A stretch of 64,000 nt of DNA from Asticcacaulis sp. YBE204. Its GTDB lineage: Bacteria; Pseudomonadota; Alphaproteobacteria; Caulobacterales; Caulobacteraceae. The notes under the pieces are model-generated. The model did no database searches, had not been told where the DNA came from, and saw only the letters and a list, made by a program, of their open reading frames with translations. The stretch is from assembly GCF_000495855.1 (NCBI RefSeq), contig NZ_AWGF01000013.1, positions 1 through 64,000 on the forward strand, written 5' to 3'. Positions 1 through 8,399 of the stretch are shown in pieces. Made by a program: the position numbers and the translations under genes. The number at the start of each line of letters is the position of its first letter. The first letter of the stretch is position 1.

Positions 1-43
1 CACTATTTGCGCATAATATAGATTATGGGAAATATTTAACATC

Positions 44-79
44 AAAACGGGACTGGAGCTATCCTTCCAGTCCCGTTTT
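44..79 (-). terminator. Rho-independent terminator of the antiporter gene
   Basis: A perfect 14-bp inverted repeat (44-57 with 66-79, arm AAAACGGGACTGGA) encloses an 8-nt loop. Read on the minus strand it ends in a T run, 4 bases after the antiporter stop codon. It is symmetric, so it may also stop transcription entering from the left. Confidence 0.85.
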
Positions 80-82
80 ACG

Positions 83-1789
83 TTATGCGGCTTTCGGCTC
101 GAACCGGTTCAGTACGTGGTCCATGATGCTGCGCGCCAGTTCTTCTTCACCGAAAAACACCGTACCCATCTTTTCCTGACGCAGGAAGTTCATCTCGTCT
201 TCGCTATGGGTTCGCAGCACGACTTCTATCGATGGATTAAGTCGTCTGGCGACATCGACCATCTGGCTGATGCCGATAAGGTCCGGCGTCGCCACCAGCA
301 GCATGGCCGCATTGATGATGTGCGCCTGAACCAGAACCTCAGGCTCGATGGCGTTGCCATAGACCGCCGCCTTGCCGGATTGGCGCAAGTCTTCGACGCG
401 CTCGCGGTTTTGCTCGACGACGACATATGGTAATCCACGCTCATCGAGCGCCTCCGCAATGCGCTTACCGACACGGCCAAAACCCACCAGCACGACCTGA
501 CCGCTCAGATAACGCGCTTCGGTCGTTTGCGGAAGTTGGGCCAGTACATCGTCCCGGCATTCGTGGCGGCGGGCGCTTTCAGAGTTTTTGAGCACCCAGG
601 CCGTGAGCGGCTTAATGGCCGTGAAAATGAACGGATTGATGGCGATCGAGACCAGCGCGCCAGCCAAAATCAGGCTCATGCCTTCCTGCGGGAGGAGTCC
701 AAGAGAGACGCCTAAGCCACCGAGAATGAAAGAAAATTCACCAATTTGCGCCAGACTGGCGGCGACCGTCAGAGCCGTATTCATCGGGTAACGGAAGACA
801 AGGACCAGAGCCGCGGCGGCGATCCCCTTCCCCGCCACGATGATGCCGACCACGGCCAGCACTTCGAGTGGCTTTTGCACCAGAACCATCGGGTCGAACA
901 ACATGCCGACCGAGACGAAGAACAGTACCGAGAACGCGTCGCGCAACGGCAGCGATTCTTCGGCCGCGCGGTGACTGAACTTCGACTCGCGCATGACCAT
1001 ACCCGCGAAGAACGCGCCCAAGGCGAACGACACGCTGAACAGCTCCGATGCGCCCCAGGCGATGGAGATGGCGGCGGCGATGACCGACAGAGTAAACAGT
1101 TCGCGCGACCCCGTGCGGGCTACTTGCAACAAAATCCACGGTAAAACGCGTTTACCCGCCAGCAGCATGAGGGCGATGAAAGCGCCGACGCTCAGCAGGG
1201 TCTGACCGATGGTAACCCAGATATTGCCCGCCGGGGCCGCGCCATTTGCACCACCTTCGAGCAGGTGCGCCAGAGGCGGCAGCAGAACCAGCACCAGAAC
1301 CGTCACGAGGTCTTCGACGACCAGCCAGCCGATGGCGATGCGCCCATTCATGCTGTCGACCGCATTGCGCGCTTCCAGTGCCTTGAGCAGGACGACGGTC
1401 GAGGCGCACGACAGCGACAGGCCGAAGACCAGCGCCGCGCCGATCCCCCAGCCCCAGCCCCAGTGCGCCAAAGCCATACCCAGCAAGGTCGCCAGCGACA
1501 TCTGCACGACGGCGCCTGGCAAGGCGATACGACGCACCGACATCAGGTCGGCGATCGAAAAATGCAGGCCGACGCCGAACATGAGCAACATGACGCCGAT
1601 TTCGGACAATTGAGACGCGATATGGATATCGGCGACGAAACCGGGCGTCGCAGGCCCGATCAGAATGCCGGCAAACAGATAGCCGACCAGAGCGGGAAGT
1701 TTAATCTTTTCAGCGGCAAAGCCGAATGTGAGGGCCAGACCGAAACCGGTGGCCAGAGTCGTAATGAGCGATATATTATGGTGATCCAT
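83..1789 (-). CDS. CPA2 cation:proton antiporter with TrkA-N domain (Kef/YbaL type)
   Basis: A 568-residue inner-membrane protein. Residues 1 to about 400 form a long series of hydrophobic segments typical of the Na+/H+ exchanger (CPA2) fold. The conserved acidic site lies in GWLVVEDL (D160 by my count). A C-terminal Rossmann domain (about 430-568) opens with the nucleotide-binding loop GFGRVG (436-441), as in TrkA-N/RCK domains. Family members export K+ or Na+ in exchange for protons under control of bound nucleotide or thiol ligands; neither the ion nor the ligand can be read here. No KefF/KefG ancillary gene is adjacent, which favours a YbaL-like rather than a glutathione-gated KefC-like protein. 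It is a single-gene unit, divergent from the sugar symporter gene, and ends at a strong hairpin. Confidence 0.9.
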   Translation of the reverse strand: MDHHNISLITTLATGFGLALTFGFAAEKIKLPALVGYLFAGILIGPATPGFVADIHIASQLSEIGVMLLMFGVGLHFSIADLMSVRRIALPGAVVQMSLATLLGMALAHWGWGWGIGAALVFGLSLSCASTVVLLKALEARNAVDSMNGRIAIGWLVVEDLVTVLVLVLLPPLAHLLEGGANGAAPAGNIWVTIGQTLLSVGAFIALMLLAGKRVLPWILLQVARTGSRELFTLSVIAAAISIAWGASELFSVSFALGAFFAGMVMRESKFSHRAAEESLPLRDAFSVLFFVSVGMLFDPMVLVQKPLEVLAVVGIIVAGKGIAAAALVLVFRYPMNTALTVAASLAQIGEFSFILGGLGVSLGLLPQEGMSLILAGALVSIAINPFIFTAIKPLTAWVLKNSESARRHECRDDVLAQLPQTTEARYLSGQVVLVGFGRVGKRIAEALDERGLPYVVVEQNRERVEDLRQSGKAAVYGNAIEPEVLVQAHIINAAMLLVATPDLIGISQMVDVARRLNPSIEVVLRTHSEDEMNFLRQEKMGTVFFGEEELARSIMDHVLNRFEPKAA

Positions 1790-2011
1790 CGGATGCCTTT
1801 AGAGTTTGAGGAACAGAAAAGGCCCGCAATCCGGCGGTACATAAGCACCGTCGCCGAGTTAATGACTGAATTGCGGATTGGTTTTAATGTCGGGGCTGTG
1901 GCGGCATACGTCAACCCTTACGGGCGAAATTAGCGAAGAAAAGCAAAGACAAGCGCCCTGCAAACCTTTGTACGGGCCTCATTCCTAAACTTGATAATGC
2001 GTTAGCTATAT

Positions 2012-2028
2012 TTTGAACGTTGTTCAAA
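2012..2028. promoter_or_regulatory. Operator-like dyad TTTGAAC-GTT-GTTCAAA
   Basis: A perfect 7-bp inverted repeat with a 3-bp spacer lies 68 bp before the sugar symporter start and overlaps the best -35 candidate. Its position suits a repressor site. The core GAAC-N3-GTTC reappears before the AMP-binding enzyme gene at 12246-12258. The regulator is unknown. Confidence 0.45.
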
Positions 2029-2048
2029 TTCAAATCGTTTGGTATAAC
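2020..2048 (+). promoter_or_regulatory. Possible sigma70 promoter of the symporter-mazG unit
   Basis: TTGTTC (2020-2025) and TATAAC (2043-2048) are separated by 17 bp. The -10 matches the bacterial consensus at five of six positions; the -35 is weak and overlaps the dyad at 2012-2028. Confidence 0.35.
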
Positions 2049-2095
2049 AGCCAAATCAGGCCTTACTCTAAAAGGCTACAACCACGGGGCTATAT

Positions 2096-3454
2096 ATGTC
2101 GTCCGCCAAACAGGTCACCCTGCCGCAACTTCTGGCCTTCTGCGGCCCCTGCCTGCCCTTTGCGGCTCTGGGTCTGCCGCTGGCGGTGACCCTGTCCGAA
2201 TATTACATCACCTATATCGGCATAAGTATCGCGGTCGTGGGCTATGTGTTCATGGGCGTCAAGCTTATCGATATCGCGGTTGATCCCCTGATCGGCTGGG
2301 CGATGGACCGTACGCGGACCCGGTTCGGTCGTTTCAAGCTGTGGATCGCCCTGTGTCTGCCGGTGCTCTTCGTGTCGACCGGTTTCATGTTCCTCGTCCC
2401 GCCGGGGGCTTCGCCGCTTTATATGGGATTCTGGCTTCTGGTGGTCTATATCGGCTTCTCGATGGCGGCGCTAAGTCAATCGAGCTGGGGCAGCGTCCTG
2501 TCTACCGATTACGATGAGCGGACCAAGGTGTTCGCCTTCTGGCAGATCGGCAATATCATGGGCTTGCTGTGCGTGGTCAGTATCCCCGTCATCGCGCAGT
2601 CCATCGGTCAGTCCTATCAGACCGGCGTGCAGTGGATGGGTCTGTTCATCATGATCACCCTTCCCGTTATGATCGGGATCGCGCTGTGGGTCGTGCCGGA
2701 AAAGATGTCCGACGCCCCGACGCACGACGTTCGACTGGGGGCCTATTTCGACATGATCCGTCGTCCGAACGTCATCCGGGTCCTGCTGGCTGACCTGCTG
2801 ATGGGGCTGGCGCCGGGGATCATGGGGGTGTTGTTCTTTTTCTACTTCATGCAAACCAAGGGCCTGACGCGGTTCGAATGTACGATTGCCATGGCGCTAT
2901 ATTTCGTCGCCGGTCTGGTCGGCGCGCCGCTGTGGAGCTGGGCATCTAAGCGCTATTCCAAGCATAAGACGCTGGTCGTTTCGAGCGTGATCTTCGCCGC
3001 GCTGTATGGACTGCTGGCCTTCGTGCCGGCGGGCAATTTCCCGATCATGGCCGTGGCGGTGTTCCTCGCCGGCATTCCTTACGCTGCCTACCTGCTGCTA
3101 ACGCGCTCGTTGATGGCCGATATCGGCGATGAAGTACTGCTGGAGACCGGCCATGATCAGAAGGGCACCCTGATGTCGATCCTGTCGGCGACCACCAAGC
3201 TCGGCTACGCCTTCTCGGTTTTGACCTTGTCGGCGCTGGCGGCACTGGGCTTCGATAACAAGGCCGCGCATAATTCAGATCAGGCCTTGCTGTGGGTCGA
3301 AATCTTTTTTGTCGGCCTGCCGGTCGTTTTCCTCTTGCTTGGGGCATGGGCGATGAAGTCCTATGACCTGACGCCGGATCGCTACGCGCATATTCAGGCG
3401 GCGTTGAAAGCAAAGGGTTTATCGCGTGACGCAGGAATCTCTCCCGGCCATTGA
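2096..3454 (+). CDS. GPH-family (glycoside-pentoside-hexuronide) sugar:cation symporter
   Basis: A 452-residue inner-membrane transporter of the major facilitator type with about 12 hydrophobic segments. The loop after the second helix carries DPLIGWAMDRTRTRFGR (63-79), the conserved cation/sugar motif of the MelB/GPH family. Such proteins import sugars or glycosides with H+ or Na+; the substrate cannot be read from sequence. The start is the ATG at 2096, preceded only by a weak GGGG ribosome-binding stretch. The 3' end overlaps mazG by 29 bp in a different frame, so the two are probably cotranscribed, an unusual pairing. Regulation may be through the dyad at 2012-2028. Confidence 0.88.
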   Translation: MSSAKQVTLPQLLAFCGPCLPFAALGLPLAVTLSEYYITYIGISIAVVGYVFMGVKLIDIAVDPLIGWAMDRTRTRFGRFKLWIALCLPVLFVSTGFMFLVPPGASPLYMGFWLLVVYIGFSMAALSQSSWGSVLSTDYDERTKVFAFWQIGNIMGLLCVVSIPVIAQSIGQSYQTGVQWMGLFIMITLPVMIGIALWVVPEKMSDAPTHDVRLGAYFDMIRRPNVIRVLLADLLMGLAPGIMGVLFFFYFMQTKGLTRFECTIAMALYFVAGLVGAPLWSWASKRYSKHKTLVVSSVIFAALYGLLAFVPAGNFPIMAVAVFLAGIPYAAYLLLTRSLMADIGDEVLLETGHDQKGTLMSILSATTKLGYAFSVLTLSALAALGFDNKAAHNSDQALLWVEIFFVGLPVVFLLLGAWAMKSYDLTPDRYAHIQAALKAKGLSRDAGISPGH

Positions 3455-4226
3455 CGGCCTGATCGAGGTCATGAACCGCCTGCGGGCGAAGGACGGCGGT
3501 TGCCCGTGGGATCTGGCCCAGACCTTCGACACCATCGCCCCCTATACGATCGAGGAATCCTACGAAGTCGCCGACGCCATAGCGCGCAAGGATATGCGCG
3601 ACCTGAAAGAGGAACTGGGCGATCTGTTGTTCCAGGTGGTTTTCCACAGTCATCTGGCCAAGGAGCAGGGCCTGTTTGACTTTCATGACGTGGCGCAGAC
3701 CATGACCGACAAGCTGATCCGCCGTCATCCGCACGTCTTCGGCGATGTCGGCGATCGCACGGCGGACGAGCAGAACGCCGCCTGGGAAGTCGTCAAGGCC
3801 GAGGAGCGCAAGGCGAAGGCCAAGCATGGTATTCTTGACGACGTGCCGGTGGGCCTGCCTGCCCTCACCCGCGCCGCCAAGCTGACCAAACGCGCCGCCC
3901 GCGTTGGCTTCGACTGGCCGTCGACGGATGAGGTCTTCGCCAAGCTGGAGGAAGAGGTCGCGGAACTGAAGGTCGAACTGGTGGCGGGTGATGCGGACAA
4001 GGCACGCGCCGAACTGGGCGACATTCTTTTCGTCGTCGCCAATCTGGCCCGCAAGATCGACGCGGAACCCGAAGACGCCCTGCGCGGCACCAATGCCAAG
4101 TTCGTGCGTCGGTTCGAGACCATCGAGGCTGAACTGGCCAAAATCGGCAAGACCCCGGAGCAATCCGACCTCGCCGAAATGGATGCCTTATGGAACAAGG
4201 CCAAGGTTGCCGAGCGCGACCGATGA
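3426..4226 (+). CDS. mazG: Nucleoside triphosphate pyrophosphohydrolase MazG
   Basis: A 266-residue cytosolic enzyme that hydrolyses (d)NTPs to NMP and pyrophosphate, cleaning the nucleotide pool and, in other bacteria, affecting ppGpp signalling. Two MazG folds are visible (about 15-130 and 140-260). The metal-binding acidic motifs in the first are EESYE (43-47) and KEELGD (61-66). The N-terminal stretch GGCPWDLAQT is a family hallmark, and the length matches the E. coli enzyme (263 aa). The start is GTG at 3426, inside the symporter gene; an ATG further in would remove conserved residues. Its TGA overlaps the next ATG (ATGA), implying translational coupling. Confidence 0.95.
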   Translation: MTQESLPAIDGLIEVMNRLRAKDGGCPWDLAQTFDTIAPYTIEESYEVADAIARKDMRDLKEELGDLLFQVVFHSHLAKEQGLFDFHDVAQTMTDKLIRRHPHVFGDVGDRTADEQNAAWEVVKAEERKAKAKHGILDDVPVGLPALTRAAKLTKRAARVGFDWPSTDEVFAKLEEEVAELKVELVAGDADKARAELGDILFVVANLARKIDAEPEDALRGTNAKFVRRFETIEAELAKIGKTPEQSDLAEMDALWNKAKVAERDR

Positions 4227-5059
4227 CGCTGCGCAGTTCGATCGAGATCTATGATCTTGAGACGCGGTCGTCGCGCGTGGTCTGGCAGACCGAGCAACTT
4301 GTGGAATCGCCGCATTTCACGCCGGATGGCCGGACACTGATTTTCAATTCGGACGGCCTGATCTACCGGTTGCCCATCGGCGGTAAGCCCGAGCGGATCG
4401 ATACGGGTTTTGCCATACGCTGCAATAACGACCACGGCCTGTCGCCGGATGGGCGTACCCTTATCATCACCGACAAGAGCGACGGGCGCGCGGCTATCTA
4501 TACCGTGCCGGTCGAAGGCGGGACGCCGGTCCGCATCACCGACAATTTCGGGTCCTATTATCACGGCTGGTCAGGCGACGGCGCGCGCATCACCTATACC
4601 GCGTTCCGCCAACGCGACGTTTTCGCCATCCTGACCAATACACCTGATGGTCGCAACGAACAGGTCGTGATCGAAGGCGGAGGGCTGAACGACGGGCCGG
4701 ACTTCTCGGCAGACGGTCAGTGGGTGTGGTTCAACTCGGATCGGTCGGGTCACATGCAATTGTGGCGCGCCCGGACGCACGGCAGCGACCGGCAACGCAT
4801 GAGCGATAGCGACCATTGCGACTGGTTTCCGCATCCGTCGCCGGATGGGCGGCACGTGCTGTTTCTGTCCTATGATACATCCGTCGGACGTGATCATCCG
4901 CGCGACAAAACCATCTGGCTGAAGCTTATGCCCGCCGTGGGTGGTGCGTCTGAAACGCTGCTGGAACTGTTCGGCGGGCAGGGCACGATGAACGTACCGA
5001 ACTGGTTGCCGGGCGGAAAAAGTTTTGCTTTTGTGAGATATTTTCCGGAATCATCATAA
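4223..5059 (+). CDS. TolB-like beta-propeller (PD40 repeat) protein
   Basis: A 278-residue protein built of repeated PD40/WD40-like blades, shown by recurring FTPDGRTLIFNSD, LSPDGRTLI, FSADGQWVWFNSD and PSPDGRHVLF segments. No signal peptide is visible, so unlike periplasmic TolB it is probably cytosolic. Similar proteins are annotated as TolB-like or transporter-associated; no enzymatic residues are recognisable and the function is unknown. I chose the ATG at 4223 because it overlaps the mazG stop as ATGA; an in-frame ATG at 4190 would lie inside mazG. The stretch after the stop is AT-rich and leads into the HxlR promoter. Confidence 0.8.
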   Translation: MTLRSSIEIYDLETRSSRVVWQTEQLVESPHFTPDGRTLIFNSDGLIYRLPIGGKPERIDTGFAIRCNNDHGLSPDGRTLIITDKSDGRAAIYTVPVEGGTPVRITDNFGSYYHGWSGDGARITYTAFRQRDVFAILTNTPDGRNEQVVIEGGGLNDGPDFSADGQWVWFNSDRSGHMQLWRARTHGSDRQRMSDSDHCDWFPHPSPDGRHVLFLSYDTSVGRDHPRDKTIWLKLMPAVGGASETLLELFGGQGTMNVPNWLPGGKSFAFVRYFPESS

Positions 5060-5063
5060 TTAC

Positions 5064-5100
5064 TTTTGAATCGCAATTCGAATTATTTTCGATTTCAAAA
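5064..5100. promoter_or_regulatory. AT-rich dyad before the HxlR-type regulator
   Basis: The arms TTTTGAATCG (5064-5073) and CGATTTCAAAA (5090-5100) are complementary apart from a single-base insertion. They flank the perfect palindrome AATTCGAATT (5075-5084). The right arm covers the place of a -35 box for the -10 at 5112. This is a plausible autoregulatory operator and could also help stop the upstream unit. Confidence 0.4.
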
Positions 5101-5111
5101 CGCAATGAACG

Positions 5112-5117
5112 TATAAT
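5112..5117 (+). promoter_or_regulatory. Consensus -10 box TATAAT of the HxlR/ABC unit
   Basis: A perfect TATAAT lies 65 bp before the regulator's ATG with no recognisable -35 hexamer, as in promoters that need an activator or are controlled by the adjacent dyad. Confidence 0.4.
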
Positions 5118-5181
5118 TTACTTGTGATATGCTATCGACTTCGCCATGAGTTGTATATCGAAAGCAAAAGGCTGATCTGAT

Positions 5182-5769
5182 ATGGCGAAGACCTCACCTG
5201 CCGGCAAATCCGCGCCCAAAGTCGCCACCAAATCCGCGCGCAAACCCGTCGCCAAGGCAACGGCGAAACCTGCGCCCGTGAAGGACGCCACCGCCCGCGG
5301 GCCGCGCTCGAAATGCCCGATCAATCTGATGCTGGAGGTGGTCGGGGACTCGTGGTCACTGCTGATTATCCGCGACCTGATGTTCAAGGGACGCTCGACC
5401 TATAAGGCGTTTCTGGGGGCCGAAGAAAAGATCGCGACTAATATTCTCGCCGACCGTCTGGTGAAACTCGAGGCGGCAGGGCTGATCTCGAAAACGACCG
5501 ACCCCGAAGACGCGCGCAAGTTCATCTATAAACTGACTGAAAAAGGTGCCGACCTCGCGCCTCTGCTCGTCGAGATGATGTTGTGGTCGAACAAGTACCA
5601 CATCACCGACACGCCGAAGGACTTCCTCGCCTCGCTGCAAAAGAACAAGACGGCCTTCGCCACCCGCGTCGTCAAGGACATCAATACGTCCGTCGCGCCC
5701 AAGGCCCCGGTCGTGCCAGTAAAGATCGAGCCGAAGGACGAGACCCTTAGCCTGTTCGACGGATTTTGA
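5182..5769 (+). CDS. HxlR-family winged-helix regulator with histone-H1-like N-terminal tail
   Basis: A 195-residue DNA-binding protein. Residues 1-40 are rich in Lys, Ala and Pro and look disordered, resembling H1-like tails. The HxlR domain follows (about 42-140), beginning with the conserved cysteine in KCPINLML (C45) and the signature GDSWSLLIIRDL. HxlR proteins are small dimeric repressors or activators, and some sense thiol stress or aldehydes through that cysteine. A C-terminal extension (about 150-195) is Pro/Lys-rich. The gene's TGA is followed directly by the GTG start of the membrane protein, so it probably controls that ABC module and possibly itself. The ligand is unknown. Confidence 0.88.
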   Translation: MAKTSPAGKSAPKVATKSARKPVAKATAKPAPVKDATARGPRSKCPINLMLEVVGDSWSLLIIRDLMFKGRSTYKAFLGAEEKIATNILADRLVKLEAAGLISKTTDPEDARKFIYKLTEKGADLAPLLVEMMLWSNKYHITDTPKDFLASLQKNKTAFATRVVKDINTSVAPKAPVVPVKIEPKDETLSLFDGF

Positions 5770-6831
5770 GTGACGCCTGGGCTGAAAACGCTGCTACGAC
5801 TTGAACGGGAACGGCAATTCAGTCGTTGGCGGTCACTACGCCGCCGCCCGACAGATGTGGCGCTGATCGCCGGTCTTGCAATCACGGTGCTATACGCGCT
5901 CTATCAGGCGCTGCTCATACAAGCCACCGAAGGGCGTCCCGTCTGGATATGGAGCGCGCTTCTCATCGGCCTTGCCGCGCGGGCCACATATCCCTCGCTG
6001 CGTTCGGTCTATGCCAAAACTCTTTCGGACGGTCCGTTTTTCGAACTGATCAGTCGTCCGAGCCCCCGATTGACCTGGTTCGCGCTGCGCACATGTCTGC
6101 TGTGTGCGCCTCTGGTTCTGGCGCTCGGCGTGATACAGGCCGTTCTGATGCCGCGCGATCTGTTCCTTTGGGTAGTGGGCGCGGTGGTATCGTTCGTCGC
6201 CGGGATTGCCGGGGCCATGATGCCGGGGTTTGCGCTGCCTGAGGTTAGCGCCCCTGCCTCACGCCGGTTCAACCGGCTTTCCCCTTTGCTGGACCGTTTG
6301 AGACATCACCGCTTGCTGATTCCGCTGGGACTGGCGGTTGTCCTGACTCCGATAGCGACGCGACTGGCACTGGCCAATAATCCGGAACCCGCGACGGGGC
6401 TGGCGATTTTCGGCATAGGTGTGATTGGGCAAGCCCTCATCCTGTGTCCGGTTTCGGTGGAACTGACCCGCTTCATGCGGTTTCAACCGGCCTCGCTGAC
6501 CGGCATTATGCGGCAAGTGTCGCTGGTGCCGTTCGGGATATGGCTGGCGCTCGCTATTGCGACTCTGCTGATCAGCGGCCTGCCTTTGACCCAAGGCGCG
6601 ATGATCGTTTGCGCCGTAAGCCTCATTACCGGTCTGATGTGTGTATGGTTTTACCTCACGCAGTTCGGCCACGAACCTAATCCGGCCAGTTGGGTCATGC
6701 GCCTCGATCTGGCGGTCGCCCTGCTGCTGGCGCTCATGGCGTTTCCGGCGGCGATGCTTTGGCTTGCGCTGCGCCTGACCATGCTTATACGACGCGTAAG
6801 GAGACACAGATGGCATCCGACCCGGCCCTGA
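5770..6831 (+). CDS. Polytopic membrane protein, probable ABC transporter membrane partner
   Basis: A 353-residue protein with a basic N-terminus (about 1-26, many Arg) and roughly eight to nine hydrophobic segments (for example about 28-50, 57-73, 106-130, 133-152, 181-200, 210-228, 250-270, 275-297, 312-336). I do not recognise the family. It starts with GTG at 5770 directly after the regulator's stop and overlaps the following ABC ATPase gene by 22 bp. This arrangement suggests it is the transmembrane half of a two-gene ABC transporter or an ABC-2-like exporter. The cargo is unknown. The C-terminal tail is Arg/His-rich. Confidence 0.7.
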   Translation: MTPGLKTLLRLERERQFSRWRSLRRRPTDVALIAGLAITVLYALYQALLIQATEGRPVWIWSALLIGLAARATYPSLRSVYAKTLSDGPFFELISRPSPRLTWFALRTCLLCAPLVLALGVIQAVLMPRDLFLWVVGAVVSFVAGIAGAMMPGFALPEVSAPASRRFNRLSPLLDRLRHHRLLIPLGLAVVLTPIATRLALANNPEPATGLAIFGIGVIGQALILCPVSVELTRFMRFQPASLTGIMRQVSLVPFGIWLALAIATLLISGLPLTQGAMIVCAVSLITGLMCVWFYLTQFGHEPNPASWVMRLDLAVALLLALMAFPAAMLWLALRLTMLIRRVRRHRWHPTRP

Positions 6832-7535
6832 CCTGCGCAAACCTGTGCGTCGATATCTCCGGCCGACGCATCGTGCGATCGGTGTCTCTGGATATGGCCT
6901 ACGGTCAGTGGTTCGGCATTCTGGGCGTCAACGGCTCCGGCAAGACGACGTTTCTCAACGCGCTGGCCGGACGCCTGCCCGCCGCAGACGGACGCATCTC
7001 GATTGACGACGAGGATGTCACGTCCCGACCTGAACGACGCGCGCGCCTCTGGGGATTCGCGCCGCCGCCCGACAGCCTGCCGCCGGAACTGACCGCCGGA
7101 GTCCTGCTAGGCCTTGTGGCGGAAGCCCGGGACGCGCATATTCCCGACGACCCCGCGCTGCTGGAAGCGCTCGACTATCCGGCCTTGCGCGGTACGGTGA
7201 TCGGCACCATGTCCGCCGGACAAAAACAGAAGATCGCCCTGATGTGCGCCTTTGTCGGCGCGCCCCGGCGCATTATCCTCGACGAGCCTTTCAACTGGCT
7301 CGATCCTCTGGCCATCTACGCGCTCAAATCATACCTGACGCAGCAGGCGCGCGAGGGTGCTCTAATCCTTACCGCCCTGCACGACGTCAGCAGTTTCGTG
7401 ACCCGCTGCGATGCCGGATTGCTGCTGGCGGCGGGCGAAGTGCGCCGTCTTTTTACGGCGGACGACTTTGCCCGAAGTCGGGGCGACGTATCAGGCTTCG
7501 AGCGTGAAATATATGAGCGCTTCCGCGCCCCTTAA
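6810..7535 (+). CDS. ABC transporter ATP-binding protein
   Basis: A 241-residue ATPase of an ABC transporter. Walker A is GVNGSGKTT (39-47), the signature is a degenerate MSAGQ (134-138) in place of LSGGQ, Walker B is RIILDEP (154-160), and the H-loop histidine lies in ALHD (H191). It should pair with the preceding membrane protein at the inner membrane and power export or import of an unknown substrate. I chose the ATG at 6810 because AAGGAG lies 6 bp upstream; longer in-frame starts lie deep inside the preceding gene. The helical domain between Walker A and the signature is short, consistent with a compact ABC-2-type ATPase. Confidence 0.88.
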   Translation: MASDPALTCANLCVDISGRRIVRSVSLDMAYGQWFGILGVNGSGKTTFLNALAGRLPAADGRISIDDEDVTSRPERRARLWGFAPPPDSLPPELTAGVLLGLVAEARDAHIPDDPALLEALDYPALRGTVIGTMSAGQKQKIALMCAFVGAPRRIILDEPFNWLDPLAIYALKSYLTQQAREGALILTALHDVSSFVTRCDAGLLLAAGEVRRLFTADDFARSRGDVSGFEREIYERFRAP

Positions 7536-7661
7536 CCCCTGAATTTATAAGGCTAATTTTGCGAATTATTCTCACAAGTTTTAATCTTGAAAAGCAATTT
7601 TAGCCCCCATATATCAGTCAGCAGTTACTTATTTTAAATCCATTTCAGCCCCGAGGCCGCC

Positions 7662-8273
7662 ATGACGTTCGAACTCCCCGCCCTGCCCTATGCCACCGAC
7701 GCGCTTGAGCCGCACATGTCGGCCAACACCTTCAGCTACCACCACGCCAAGCACCACAAGGCCTATGTGGACAACCTGAACAAGCTGATCGCCGGGACCG
7801 AGTTCGAAGGCAAGACCCTTGTCGAGATCGTCAAGGCGTCGGAAGGCAGCAATCCCGGTGTGTTCAACAACTCGGCCCAGGTGTGGAACCACACCTTCTT
7901 CTGGCACTCGATGACGCCGAACGGCGGCGGTGCCCCGACCGGTGCCATCGCGGACAAGATCACTGCCGATTTCGGTTCGTTCGACGCCTTTGCCGAAGCC
8001 TTCAAGACCGCCGGTGCGACGCAGTTCGGTTCGGGCTGGGCCTGGCTGGTTCTGGGTCAGGACGGCAAGCTGAAGGTCGTCAAGACCGGCAATGCCGAGA
8101 CGCCGTTCACCAAGGGCGACAAGCCGCTGCTAACCATCGACGTCTGGGAGCACGCCTACTATCTCGACTATCAGAACCTGCGTCCGAAGTTTATCGAAAC
8201 CTACCTCACCTCGCTGGTGAACTGGGACTTCGCCAACACCAATCTGGAAGCCCCGTTGCATCCGGGCGTGTAA
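7662..8273 (+). CDS. sodB: Superoxide dismutase [Fe]
   Basis: A 203-residue cytosolic enzyme that converts superoxide to oxygen and hydrogen peroxide. The four metal ligands are visible: H27 in YHHAKHH, H77 in WNHTFFWHSM, and D160 and H164 in DVWEHAYY. Gln at position 73 (AQVWNH), four residues before H77, is the placement seen in iron enzymes; manganese enzymes carry the equivalent Gln in the C-terminal domain. Length is typical. The gene stands alone after a 126-bp AT-rich leader and is followed by a strong terminator. Confidence 0.96.
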   Translation: MTFELPALPYATDALEPHMSANTFSYHHAKHHKAYVDNLNKLIAGTEFEGKTLVEIVKASEGSNPGVFNNSAQVWNHTFFWHSMTPNGGGAPTGAIADKITADFGSFDAFAEAFKTAGATQFGSGWAWLVLGQDGKLKVVKTGNAETPFTKGDKPLLTIDVWEHAYYLDYQNLRPKFIETYLTSLVNWDFANTNLEAPLHPGV

Positions 8274-8290
8274 GCGTCACGACATTATGG

Positions 8291-8320
8291 AAAGGGCGGC
8301 CTTCGTAGGCCGCCTTTTTT
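8291..8320 (+). terminator. Rho-independent terminator of sodB
   Basis: A GGCGGCCT stem with a TCGT loop and AGGCCGCC return is followed by six T residues, beginning 18 bases after the sodB stop codon. Confidence 0.9.
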
Positions 8321-8399
8321 GTGCGCGTTAACCGCGCCGGAGCTATTGATTATTGATACACGCGTGAGTTTAAATGCCGTCACGCATGAAGGGAACGTC

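Larger units (their letters stand above)
1790..2095. other. Divergent intergenic region between antiporter and symporter genes
   Basis: This 306-bp region holds the promoters of both flanking genes. I see no convincing small gene or RNA. On the symporter side there is a 7-3-7 dyad and a sigma70-like promoter, listed separately. A weak inverted repeat (AATCCG and CGGATT) lies between about 1830 and 1880. Confidence 0.6.
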
